Source of the DNA: Apiospora phragmitis
Lineage: Eukaryota > Ascomycota > Sordariomycetes > Amphisphaeriales > Apiosporaceae
NCBI GenBank assembly: GCA_038363925.1
Contig: JAQQWL010000009.1
Span: 1,860,001 to 1,924,000, forward strand
Direction: 5' to 3'
DNA length: 64,000 nt
This document shows, one piece after another, positions 13,181-23,772 of the stretch. A model generated the notes under the pieces. That model worked only from the letters and a program-made list of their open reading frames with translations. It did no database searches and was not told where the DNA came from. Within the stretch, counting starts at the first letter, position 1, and every line of letters begins with the position of its first letter. The position numbers and the translations under genes are program-made.

Positions 13181-14035
13181 ATGCCCAAGTCCAGGAGGAA
13201 TAAGGTCGTGCACATGACCCAGGTCTCCAAGAAGACGAGGGAGCACAAGGAGCGACTTCTCGAGACCATTCGCGAAGCCATCCCCGAATACCAGCATGTC
13301 TTCGTCTTCGGCGTCGAGAATATGCGCAACACCCACATCCAAGAAGTCCGGAAAGAACTGCAGGATGACAGCCGGTACGCCTTTTTTTCCCACTTCCTCT
13401 TTCTTCCTCTGCTTCTCTACCATCTTCCCTCCCATAAAACAAATCGACTAATAACTAACAACCTCGTTCCTACAGCATATTCCTCGGCAAGACCACCCTC
13501 ATGACCCGCGCCCTGGGCCGCACCCCCGAAGAGAGCACCGCCGACGGCCTGCACAAGCTGTCCAAGTACATGACGGGCAACGTAGGCCTGCTGCTGACGA
13601 ACCGCGAGCCGGCGGCGCTGCTGGAGTACCTGTCCAACGTGACGGCGGCCGACTTCGCGCGCGCCGGCGCCGTGGCGCCGCGGGGGTTCACTATCCCCGC
13701 GGGCCCCGTCTACAGCACGGGCGGCGAGGTCCCCGCCGAGCACGACGTGCCGCTGGGCCACACGCTCGAGCCCGAGCTGCGCCGCCTCGGCGTGCCCACG
13801 CGCATGGTCAAGGGCAGGATCGTCCTGGGCGAGGAGGACGGCTCGAGCGACGGCCACGTCGTCTGCCGCGAGGGCGACGTGCTCGAGGCCCGCCAGACCC
13901 GCCTGCTCAAGCTCTTCAGTGTCTGCCTCAGCGACTTCGCTATCAAGGTCCGCGCCTACTGGAGCGCCTCCAGCGGCGAGGTCACCGTCGTGGACGAGGA
14001 GGCGCGCTGCGGAGGAGATGGAGGCCGACTCGTAG
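13181..14035 (+). CDS. MRT4: Ribosome assembly factor Mrt4
   Basis: An L10/P0-like nuclear protein that binds 25S rRNA in pre-60S particles, holding the place later taken by the stalk protein P0. The N-terminus [18 protein letters not shown] and the segment [17 protein letters not shown] are typical. Exon 1 is 13181-13374; an intron at 13375-13475 (GTACGC...CAG) joins SR to [14 protein letters not shown]. Conserved [14 protein letters not shown] and PRGFTIPAG follow. The reading frame as given runs on to 14088 with an odd Cys-rich end. Shifted by one base near 14001-14015 it would end with an acidic Met-containing tail at the TAG at 14033-14035, as expected for the family. I prefer that end. 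The second exon is strikingly GC-rich with strong third-position bias. Confidence 0.9.
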
Positions 14036-15133
14036 GACAAAACAAAAGCGACTGTTGTGTTTCGCTGTGGAATTTTTTTGTTTGCTAGATTCATTTGCAT
14101 CATAAGGGCGATACCACATATTCGATGATCTGGTTCGGTTCACATGGTTGGGGACGCTATGGCGTTCCGGTATAGGGAAAATTACTGTCAATTCAAGACT
14201 TTCTCATCAACACAAAACCACTGAGACCGCGTGAATGGTGAAATAGAAACGGTAATCAGTTGTGTGTATGACAGATGCTTCGCTCGGCTGGAACCCCTAG
14301 AACGGTTGGTATGGCTTCTACATCACCGGCAGCACAGAGAACGTCAGCGATACCAATAGGACAAGGCGAACTGCATTAATGATAGCTAATGTTCCTTTGG
14401 GACGAAGCAAAACGCTACCTAGCATCTATTTCCGAGTCGCTCAGCGCAATAATACATCGTTACTTGAAAGCTATCTACTCTTACACCAGTACATTGGAAC
14501 GATGAGCCAATCCTCCCTTCCTATCTCCGTTTTTTCCCGACAAAGGCATACCAAAATCAAGCGCAGCGTGTATCTATGGGCCAGTAGGTGTTGAATGGTG
14601 CTATCATTCCTTACCTCTGACCTTACCTCGCAAGAGACATTCCCATCTCCAACCTGCAAACTCAGGCGCAATGGGAAACGCTCCAGCGTAGAACCCCTAC
14701 TTTTCCTCCCCATGGTGATGTTCATTCCTGTAAAGTACAATGCGATTAAGTATACTACCTGTGCAATGAATGATGGCAGTCCTGGTGTATTTGGGTATCG
14801 TATCCAGACGCGGGGATGGTTCCGCTCCCGTCGCTTTTATGAAGGCATTTGCAGCGCTTGACATCCGAACTTGGGTATTCGTAGAGTAGTCGGCAAGAGG
14901 CACCCGAAGCCTGAGGCACCTCACGTCTTTTACCTTCTGATTGTCGGTTGTGCGTGGATCCGGAAACAGAAGCTAGTGTATTGCGGTAGGTATTCTTACC
15001 CTCGCTTACCCCTGGTGACAAAAGGGAGAAGGAAAGATGAGAATAGATGGTTGCAGATGCGTAGTAGGTGACGTGAAGACAGAAGATACCCACCATCGAG
15101 GCAAGATGGCTGCTTGCACAAACGGCCTCGATA
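14036..15133. other. Intergenic, convergent 3' flanks
   Basis: About 1.1 kb between the stops of MRT4 and the U1-70K gene. Open frames of 60-90 codons exist on both strands but none has splice-consistent or conserved features. I see nothing else in it. Confidence 0.45.
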
Positions 15134-16603
15134 TTAGTAGCGGCGCAGCTTGCGAGGATCTTCGTAGCCTCCCTCGTACCCGCGTTTCCGGTTGTCGTCC
15201 TCTCTGGATCGGTCGTAGTCGCGGTATTCTCGGCCGCCCCTAACGGGCTCGTAGTTGGCATTAGCACCGCCGCCGCCTCGTCTGTCGCGATCGCCTCCGA
15301 ATCTGCCTCCGTCGCGTCCGCCAGATCTGTCATCATATGAGCGGCCACCACCTCGGTCATACCCACCGCTGGGACCATCGCGTTCTCGGTCACCTCGGTC
15401 ACGATCACCGTAGCCACCGCTGCGGCCACCGTAGCCAGGACCTGCAGGTGCGTTAGGAGGAGCGCCAAAGCCGTTCTGTTGGCCGAAACCACGGTCACGG
15501 CCGCCGCCAAAGCCGCCGCCGCCACCGCGGAAACCACGATCGCCGCCACGAAAACCGCCGCCCCTACCACGACCGCCACCGAAGCCTCCACCACGGAAGC
15601 CATCACGGCCACCGAAGCCGCCACCACCGCCGAATTGGCCAGGGCCGGTAGGGCGAGGAGGAGCGCTCTTAGTGTATCCACGGCCACCGAGACCACCGCC
15701 AAAGCGACGCGGCTTCCATCCCTTAACTGTTCGGCCTCGCTCAACATCTACCTTGATACGTCGGTCTTTGATGCGAATACCATCGCAACCATCTAGAGCA
15801 GCTATTCACACGTGCGCAGCAACGCGCATTTGTCAGTAAAGCCTTACCACTATCTTATACCTTGGTCATAGGACGGGCGACTGAGGAAGGGAAGAGATAG
15901 GCAAGCTTGAGGGCCAGATCTCTGGTGAGGGACATGTTTTTTTTTTCTGGAAGGAATCAATGGCGGCATTACCTCTCATGTCTTTCTCACGCTCAAATAC
16001 GACGAAAGCATATCCGCGGTGGGACTTCTTCTTCTTGTTGGGCTTCTCATGCGCATGCGTGTCGGCAATGATTCGGATCTGCGAGTTGTAGGGTAAGCTT
16101 GGGGGATTTCACAAGAGCAAGTAGATGGGCTGTAGCATACACGCTCGATGGGGCCAAAGCGCCCGAACTCCCTCTCAAGATCACTTTCGTTCGCATCGTA
16201 GCTGAGTCGCGCGACGATGAGCGTCTTGAAGGGGTCGCCTCGAATGTTGGGGTCCTCGGCTGGTTTGTCTGGATGGGCAAGTCAGCGGATGTTCGATGCC
16301 GAAGAGCAATCGCATTTGAAGATGCGCGTCGTAAACCTACAGCTGACGGGGACCTCCTTCTGGAGGCTTTCCTGCGCAGCCTTCTTCTCCAACTTCTTGC
16401 GGTCGCGCATTTGCAACCAGCTCTCAGTGGGGACGTAGCCATCTTGGTCTTTATACGCGTTGAGCGCAGGCAGGTAATCGGCCAGACCAGTGATGGCGGC
16501 AGTCTTGCGCTCTTGGGGCGCTTTGTCGGCGTGTTCAACCCATCGCAGAGGGGGGCCGGGGCGCGAAGAGCGCAAGCAGCTGGGGGGGCAATTTGTCCGT
16601 CAT
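15134..16603 (-). CDS. U1 snRNP 70 kDa protein (U1-70K)
   Basis: The core U1 snRNP protein (SNP1/SNRNP70) that binds stem-loop I of U1 RNA and helps recognise 5' splice sites. The N-terminal [18 protein letters not shown] and [19 protein letters not shown] are diagnostic. The RRM follows, with RNP2 TLIVARLSY and RNP1 HRGYAFVVF, then [15 protein letters not shown]. The C-terminal half is a long Gly/Arg (RGG and RD) region ending in DPRKLRRY. Exons: 16603-16341, 16268-16141, 16078-15973, 15801-15134; all joins keep the frame. A six-base C run (16550-16555 on the plus strand, as G) is one base too long to read APRPPLRWV and breaks the frame after 18 codons. This is very likely a sequence error in an essential gene. 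Confidence 0.92.
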
Positions 16604-17131
16604 CGCGTGTCGATTTGTACAGAGACTCGGTAGCAGATACGCAGACTTTTCAAACAGGGTAGCAACGAAGAGGTGGAAGATTAAGTGAGTGACGAGAATT
16701 AGGCTATCATCTCCCTTTGTTTGATATTCAACATCAAAAACAGAGAAAGGGGATGGAATGGAGTAGGTTAGATTGGGGGTGTTCGAGAAAATCGACGGTG
16801 CTGAAAGGGACAGATGCGATGGTCGCGTTTTGCTGGATTGGCAGCTTTGGATTGCTCTCGCCAAGCAATGGCCGACATTTAGGCGGCATTGTTACAATGC
16901 CAATGTGCTAATGCACTGCAAACCGCCTGCCAGACAGAGCCAGCAAGCCATGCTGAGGGAAAAGGTGCACTAGCCCCTCTGAGGCTTAGCCCCAATTTAT
17001 GCTCTGATCCCTGGGCTGCGTGGTCCAACGAAAGCTGCCACTCCCGAAAAGTTTCGCGACAGCTTCAGCCTCGAATTGACCATTCCGTAACCTGGGCGAG
17101 GTGCAAACTATCGCGCTTTCACACATCCAAG
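16604..17131. promoter_or_regulatory. Divergent upstream region, U1-70K and mL43
   Basis: A 528-base spacer between two start codons on opposite strands, expected to hold both promoters. No specific element recognised. Confidence 0.35.
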
Positions 17132-17676
17132 ATGACTATAAGGGCATTGGAGAGGGTCTCTGTCGGCCAGGTACGCTAAGCAACTCGGATACCTCACCCT
17201 GTCGGGGCCGCTTACTGACTCGACCCTCCACCATATAGAATGGCATCGGCTCCTTCATCTTGCAATGCAAGCGTTTAGACATCCACTACTGCGACCACTC
17301 CGGTAGCTCTAGAGGCATGAAGTAAGCCCGAATCGATGTATTCTATCAGTCTTGGCCAGGAGCCGCAATATCTGACACAGACCAGCGCCTTCATCAAGAC
17401 CCATCTCCCCAATTTTGCCAAGAAGAACCCGGCCGTCGAGTTCGCCGTGTCGCCCCGGCCGCGGAAGCACCCTGTTATGATCGGCCACTACATCAACGGC
17501 CGGCAAAAGGCCATTTGCGTCGCCAACATGGAGCCCTCGCTGATCTTGAAGAAGGCCGAGCTGCTGCGGGATGCCAGCGGCGACAAGGTCAAGCGTGTCA
17601 ACAAGCCCGTCACGAGTATCAACGAGAGTGTGAGAAAATATGGTCCCCATACCACGGCAATGGAATGGCTGTGTAA
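17132..17676 (+). CDS. MRPL51: Mitochondrial large-subunit ribosomal protein mL43
   Basis: A mitoribosomal protein with the thioredoxin-like L51/S25/CI-B8 fold. Exon 1 (17132-17170) gives MTIRALERVSVGQ. Exon 2 (17239-17321) gives NGIGSFILQCKRLDIHYC and a Ser-Ser-Arg-Gly-Met turn. Exon 3 starts near 17386 and carries FAKKNPAVEFAVSPRP, HPVMIGHYINGR and LLRDASGDKVKRVNKPV. The family ends in WSPYHGNGMAV, and those codons are present, finishing at the TAA at 17674-17676. They lie one base out of frame, because the A run at 17635-17638 appears one base short. Read literally, the frame runs on to 18112 with an unrelated tail. No separate presequence is evident, which is normal for this protein. Confidence 0.9.
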
Positions 17677-18132
17677 GCCTGGCTATCTACATTATGCGGG
17701 AGTACATACAGCCATCGATACGCCAAGGAGACGTGGGGAAAAGACGCTATATCGAATGTACAATCTGTATTGGCCCTCGATACGAACGAAGACAGTCCCG
17801 AATACATTGTACTATTATTGCCATGGTGGAATGACTAATTCTGCCCATTGTATATACGAAATGAGACGAACAATTCAACAACTACATGTACGTTGGATGT
17901 ATACATGCGATATTGTGTTACGTTTTGAAGTCATGATTCACGATTCAAGATTCAATGCAGAGAACACGATGCGAGAAGACATATATATAGGGGTATTCGT
18001 GATTTTTCTTTCTATCGTTAACCTAAACCTAAACCCATGCCGTGCCGTACCCCCTTTTCATCAAGACGTAACGTCAGCTACGAAGGCTGAGACCCGGCCA
18101 TTTTACTGTTAGCGCTTGGTATTATCAACCGT
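17677..18132. other. Convergent 3' flanks, mL43 and TPI
   Basis: This is 3' flanking DNA between convergent genes. It contains a short CCTAAA-type repeat (about 18020-18036), too short and of the wrong unit to be telomeric. Confidence 0.4.
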
Positions 18133-19147
18133 TCATTTCTTGCAGTTGATGATGTCGACGACTGTAAAAAATGGTTAGCACCTTCCTACGGCCAGGCTGG
18201 GGTTCCAGGAGGTAGGTAAACTTACAAGCAGGCTTGAGGGAAGCACCGCCGACCAGGAAACCGTCAATGTCGGCCTCCTGGGCGAGCTCCTTGCAGTTCT
18301 TCTCGCTGACGGAGCCGCCGTAGAGGATGCGGGTCTCGTCCGAGGCCTGCTGGCTGACGTTGTCCTTGAGCCACTTGCGGATGCTGGCGTGGACCTCCTG
18401 AGCCTGCTCCTTGGTGGCGACCTTGCCGGTACCGATGGCCCAGATGGGCTCGTAGGCGATGACGATCTTGGACCAGTCGCTGACCTCCTTCTTGAGGGCG
18501 GCGAGCTGGGCGGCGATGACCTCGAGGGTCTTGCCGGCCTCGCGCTGCTCGAGCGACTCGCCGCAGCACCAGATGACGCTGATGCCGTTGTCGGTGGCGT
18601 ACTTGGTCTTGGAGGCGACGGTCTCGTCCGTCTCGCCCAGGATGGTGCGGCGCTCGCTGTGGCCCAGGATGGCCCAGTCGACGCTGGCGTCCTTGAGCTG
18701 GTGGGCGCTGGTCTCGCCGGTGAAGGCGCCGTTGGGCTTGTCGAAAACGTTCTGGGCCGCGACGGCGATCTCCTTCTTCAGGGTCTCGCGGGCAGCAAGC
18801 AGGTAGATGGCCGGGGGAGCGACAACGGTCTCTGTGGTGATGGGGAGACAACTGGTGTAAGCTCGCCGTTCCCTAGTAGAAGGGCGGACAGCTCGGGAAT
18901 TGAGGGAGGTACTAACCAACGTTGGGGTCCAGCTGAGCGTTGTTCAGGTTTTGGCAGATCTCTTTAACGGACTGAAGAGTACCGTTCCTGTGAGTGAGCG
19001 GTGGTTAGCTTCGAATGCCATGATAACCGGCTGTCTCAGTGAAGGCTTTTCCGTGGCAGAGAGCTGTGGAAGCTCTTGGTGATACCGGTACTGAGGGAGA
19101 GTCACGTACATCTTGTGGTTAGCGGCAACAAGAGTCTTGCGAGCCAT
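18133..19147 (-). CDS. tpiA: Triosephosphate isomerase
   Basis: A glycolytic enzyme interconverting dihydroxyacetone phosphate and glyceraldehyde-3-phosphate in the cytosol. The active-site residues are visible: Asn/Lys in NHKMNGTL across the first splice, His in ILGHSERR, the catalytic Glu in AYEPIWAIGTGK (the hinged loop follows), and the phosphate-binding YGGSV and FLVGGASL. Four exons: 19147-19110, 18987-18917, 18831-18226, 18161-18133, giving 247 residues, the standard length. All splice joins keep the frame, and no frame break is seen here. Codon use is highly biased towards C/G at third positions, as expected for a highly expressed gene. Confidence 0.97.
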
Positions 19148-22100
19148 CTTGTCGGATTTCTGGGGTTTTGTAGTACGTTCGGTATTTACAAAAAAAAAGT
19201 AGAATATAGAAGATGAGAAGAGGTAGGAAGCTTGAGAGAGGATGCCCCAAGGTTGAGGTCTGTCAAGTACTCGCGAAGAATCGGGAACATGGCATGGCGG
19301 GGTCCCATTGACGCAACACGCAACAAAGCTCTGAGCCGACCCCGCCAAAAGCTCCTCTACCCACCACGGGTCTGGCCATCGTCAATCCAACCTGCCAATC
19401 CTCCTCCCTCCTCGTACGTTAGTATCCAATAATCCCTCTGGAAACCCAATCTGTTGAGTTATTGGCCCTTCAGCGTCCGGGCAGTGGAGATGCTTCTGGC
19501 TTCATCCTTCGTTCCCACTTCGGTTTCATTCCAAACTATATGCATACTAAGACGGTACAGACCTGAAGCTATGTCACTCGTAGCTGAGCATTGCACCGTA
19601 CGTTAAACGTACAATGCGGCTGGGTCGTCGGAGCCATCTTCACTCATCTGGGAATGCAATTCGGGCCGAGAAGTCGATAAAATCTCCAAATCCCAATATC
19701 ATTCGCATCTTGTCGCGGGACAGAAACTTTGTGATAGTTCTCTAGAGTTTGGACAGTGACGAACCGGGAAGCTGCCTCATGGCACGGGTCTATAACCAAC
19801 TCAATATCTCTCGGTAGTCAAGTGTAACACCGGCATCGCAACACAAAGTGTCTCTGGTGCTGTTTGGTAGTAGCACCCGCTTGTGATATCTAACAAACAC
19901 TGATTTCCGCACCAGAAAGAAATGCGGCCATTTGCGAGAGCCTGGCCCCGAGTCGTCCGGGAAGAGCCGAGGGGTCCGCCGCGTTAGCCGCTGCCAATGT
20001 TACGACGTCGATCTGCGCAACACCAGATTCAATCAAGCGTCTTGGGAGAGGAATCATAGCCGAGAGGTTCGCCCTTGGCGGTCCTATTCTATTCTATGAT
20101 AATGAGGAACAAATATGACAGCAGACTGGAGAGGGGACACGTCGCTTGTGATCTGGGATATCTTGATCCTCCGTACCGTGAACTCATCGCTATCGGCAAT
20201 GAGCTGACATCTAATGGGGTGTACTTGGGAGAGACCGACCCAAGCACCCGTGTTTTGATTTTGCCTGGTATGCGTGATCCCAACGATTCAACAGATGCCC
20301 TGGCCGTGAAAGACCAAGATCAAGAGACGGCACTGCCATTCTAACCATCTATACGGACCTCCTATCGATATAAAGCCAAGTCCGGATAAATGAATCAAAT
20401 ACGTCGGCGGCGGCGGCAATTTGAGTCGCGGTTTCAACTTTGAGATTGCTTCAGCAGCACCTATAAACTAATGTAGTCGGAAACTTGGTGTTCAAATTTT
20501 TGGATATCACAGCTGGTAGATCCAGGGATACCATAAGGTTTGACTGGCTTGACCAGGTGGGAAATGTTAACCCTTCAGGAGCGCGGGAAGGATTGGTAAC
20601 TGGCAGCAGCAACTTACCATCTGGTAGAACGCTCAGGGGGTTTACCTTACATCACCAGTGTTCAAACCAGCCAATACGCTATCTGCGCCGCAGATATGGC
20701 GACTGTGCTCAACGCTGGACATGGAGGGCCCGTCGACGCAACATCATTGGGCTTGATGCCGATGCCTCGATCCCTTTCTGCCGGAATAAAATTGACGGAT
20801 GAACAGCCTCGATTAAATTCTGGTCCACCTCTGCCGTGTCATTCTCATCGTTCTGCCCCGGAATCTTCGCTAGGTTATAGATGAGCCCGGGTCCAACGTT
20901 TGACGCCATCGAGCGGCAGTTATGCAGCTTACGACCTTCTCGGACCGCAGATAAGAGTATCTATTCTAATCCCTCGCAATCAGCGATGGAGGCCGACGAA
21001 ACTACTCGACCAACAAAATCTACACGGAATTATGATTACGAATCCGTCGTTGTCGGCTTGAGGTCCTATCCGTATATGCCTCTTCAAGCTGCCCTAGCCA
21101 GAGCAGGTACGATACCTGCGGCGGGCATATTCAGTGTTGCCTCGAGGTTTGCGATGAGATGGCATCCCCTTGCGCGGCTTCTACGTCTACTGTGCTTGGG
21201 GCCTCCTATTCTAAGAGCTCTTTATATGATCTGACGAGGAAATCTACATCCGATTTGAGCCAGCGGCACACAGCTCCAAAGGAACGACCGCGTATACGTG
21301 ATTGGGTACGGCGGTTGTTGTCGGCCACTGTAGGGGTCTTCAAGTGCACGATCGCCAACGAGGATTGGTATAGGTATGCTAATCTGACCGGTCATACAGG
21401 TTGCAAGACGTGGGTGTCAGAGCACCCTAGAGTCCGGCCCCAATGTCCTTGTACGCTGTTCCCGTCACAACCAACCCGCGACTGCATTGCTCTCCAAACT
21501 CGCTAATGCACTATGGCGCGAGGTCGGAGCCACCATCGACAGAAATGTTGGCTCTTATCAATCCGTAATGTTCTACTACATGGACTTACGCATCATCACC
21601 CTAAACTACATGTACTGACTCCTAGGTGTGAGTGACCCCTGGAACCGTGCCCCTATTGGGGTTTCTCTGTATACTCACCGGTTCGACATCTAAACATATC
21701 GGCCGCGGCGCCGTGTAGAATATATTCTTCTACCTCGCCACCGCATTAAAATTTTGACCCGAAACGGCCAAAATCCTTATAAGGCACGGCATAGCTTGTT
21801 ATCCGCGAAGATAATGATGGCACGGACGAATTTGACGGCCGAGAAACAACATATGCCGCGTAGCTCTTCTCAACCCCTAGCCTGCGGAACTCGGTCAGCC
21901 CGTATGACACCTGACCTTCCGCGAAGAATGCAAACTCCACGGACAAGCCGTTGGATCGCTTCTCAAGGTCTGACAAAGAAGTGGCATTTACCGCTTACGA
22001 GCTTCGCTTCCTGACAACCCTCTGGGGGCTATTCAAGGTAGATGTTACTACGCATACGATGCAAGCAGGGGTCACTGTGAGCCGAGATTAGAGTCTGCTA

Positions 22101-22541
22101 TGCAATAGGTGCTCAACATGGTCGAGACTGGAAGAAGGATCGAGGTTTGCAGTTTTAGAGAAAAGCAAGGAAGTTATAGGTCACTCAAGACTTCTATAGT
22201 CCTGGTATACAGCAACTGACCCGTGAAATCGTGAAGTCGGCAACCCTGATATGTTTGTATGAAGATAGCTTGATTAGCCGACGAGCAATATCTGTGCAAT
22301 ATGACTATTCTCATAATACTGACGGCGCTTGAACTCTGTACATACATACCTACGAGGAAACACCATCGTCATATCACAGGGAGGCCTGCCAGTTTGTCCC
22401 CGTAACAAACTGCTACCAACTTTTGGCCCCATCACGTCCCGTCGACCACCAAGCAATTTCTCCCAGCCCCATAGCTTACGGCACATAGTATAGATTGGTC
22501 AATAACTACCTTTGTCACCATCCGCCTCAACAACTGCAGCA
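19148..22541. other. 3.4 kb stretch with no convincing gene
   Basis: Unlike the flanking gene-dense DNA, this holds only short interrupted frames. Short fragments have protein-like composition on the plus strand, for example DRFSRSDKEVAFTAYELRF around 21950-22010, which could be a relic of a decayed gene. I could not connect it to a family. No terminal repeats or target-site duplications were seen by eye. The proximal part (19148-19400) should contain the TPI promoter. Confidence 0.4.
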
Positions 22542-22632
22542 GCACTAGTGGTTTAGTGGTAAAATCCATCGTTGCCATTTCAGTAAAATGAAAAAAATCG
22601 ATGGGCCCCGCGTTCGATTCGCGGCTAGTGCA
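22542..22632 (+). tRNA. tRNA-Gly (GCC) with 20-nt intron
   Basis: The acceptor stem GCACTAG pairs perfectly with CTAGTGC. The D arm contains GGTTTAGTGGTA, and the T arm GCG-TTCGATT-CGC with the B-box GTTCGATTC. The anticodon stem CATCG/CGATG encloses the loop TTGCCA...T with anticodon GCC at 22574-22576. A 20-base intron (22578-22597) sits one base 3' of the anticodon, the canonical nuclear position. The mature tRNA would be 71 nt including the discriminator A at 22632. Confidence 0.93.
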
Positions 22633-23772
22633 TTCCTTCGCTTAATTACGTATTTCCTTTTTATTGCATAAATATGCGTTATTTTACCCCTTTTCTCACC
22701 TCTCCGCCCCTTTTCGTATTCCTCCTCCGCCATCACTGAAATCCGAAGCTGACTGTAGGTCGCCAAGGAACACCATAACTTGTAGACCCAATCGCCTGCT
22801 CAATTCTTCATCTCTAAGTGCAGATATTTGTGTTGCCGAAGTGAAGGCAAGGATAAATGTACATACTCACCAGCCTTTGGATACCACTGTCCTCTTCAAG
22901 TAACCCACTGAAAACCTCCAGACTTGAAATTCTGAGCGTACAAAGTAACGGTCGATTTGATTTGTTAGGAATATATGAAGGTGTAGTATAGGTTAAGCAT
23001 CTCAGGAGTACGTTAGACGGACACGACGCATAGTTTAGGTCCAGAGTACTTCAGGATATGTGAACGAATTGTAAATGAACCACCGACTTCCTCTGTTACA
23101 GCACTATTGGCAGAGCATTGTTGTGAAGTTGCTATATCAGATATGGTATTATGGCTTCCAGAAGCCCCCTGGAGTCTCTAGAGTGGCCTGAATGATCTGG
23201 GGAAGGCTTTCTTCATGCACAACATCCCCTCCCGAAGGGGCTCAACCAAGCACAACAACAGTCAATACAGTACTACGTAGTTGAGAAGAATGCTATGTCA
23301 CTTTTTTGATGGCGAGATATGGAGGCTGACTATCTTGGAGTGCCTGCCTCATCATGTCCAAGCCCCTATTTCACACCCAAATCTGAGTCTAGGTGACGTG
23401 ACAGGCAAAAGTTTCCATAGATAAGAGCTTGTGGTTGCTGGGTGAAAAACGTGTTTGATCTAATAAGGGAACGTTGCTCCCCCAGTTTGTGTGAACATTT
23501 CAGTTTCTGCGTAGACAAACACGTCCAGCATGCAAATCAGGTGACGGTTGCCCCTCAAGCCCATGTCGCGTATCTTTCTCTCCCCCAAACTGGCTTAAAC
23601 AAAGACCCTAAACATCGAGGTTTGCCTGGCTGAGTCACGCATGGCTGGTTCTGTTGTCTCTGGAACAGATAAATACTCTGACTTCTTCCCTCTTCCATCT
23701 TCTACGCATACATGCATAGTACTACCACACATTTGACCCTTCTACGTGCTAGCCAAGCACGCTCTCACAAGT
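22633..23772. other. Intergenic, no gene seen
   Basis: Short frames only. A pyrimidine-rich segment follows the tRNA (its terminator would be among the T runs near 22651-22660). The last few hundred bases would be the promoter of the decayed NACHT gene. Confidence 0.4.

Noticed and set aside
13417..14103. 228-codon minus-strand frame
   Set aside because: Antisense of MRT4 exon 2; composition follows from the GC-rich sense codons.
14755..15747. Long Ala/Val/Thr-rich minus-strand frame of 330 codons
   Set aside because: It is an alternative frame through the RGG-repeat coding of U1-70K; the repetitive GC-rich DNA keeps other frames open.
15479..15796. Thr/Ala-rich plus-strand frame
   Set aside because: Antisense shadow of the same Gly/Arg-rich repeat region of U1-70K.
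18017..18036. Telomere-like CCTAAA repeats
   Set aside because: Only about three units and the unit differs from the fungal telomere repeat TTAGGG/CCCTAA; no other sign of a chromosome end.
18389..18967. 192-codon plus-strand frame rich in Leu, Gly and Asp
   Set aside because: Antisense of triosephosphate isomerase, whose strong codon bias keeps other frames open.
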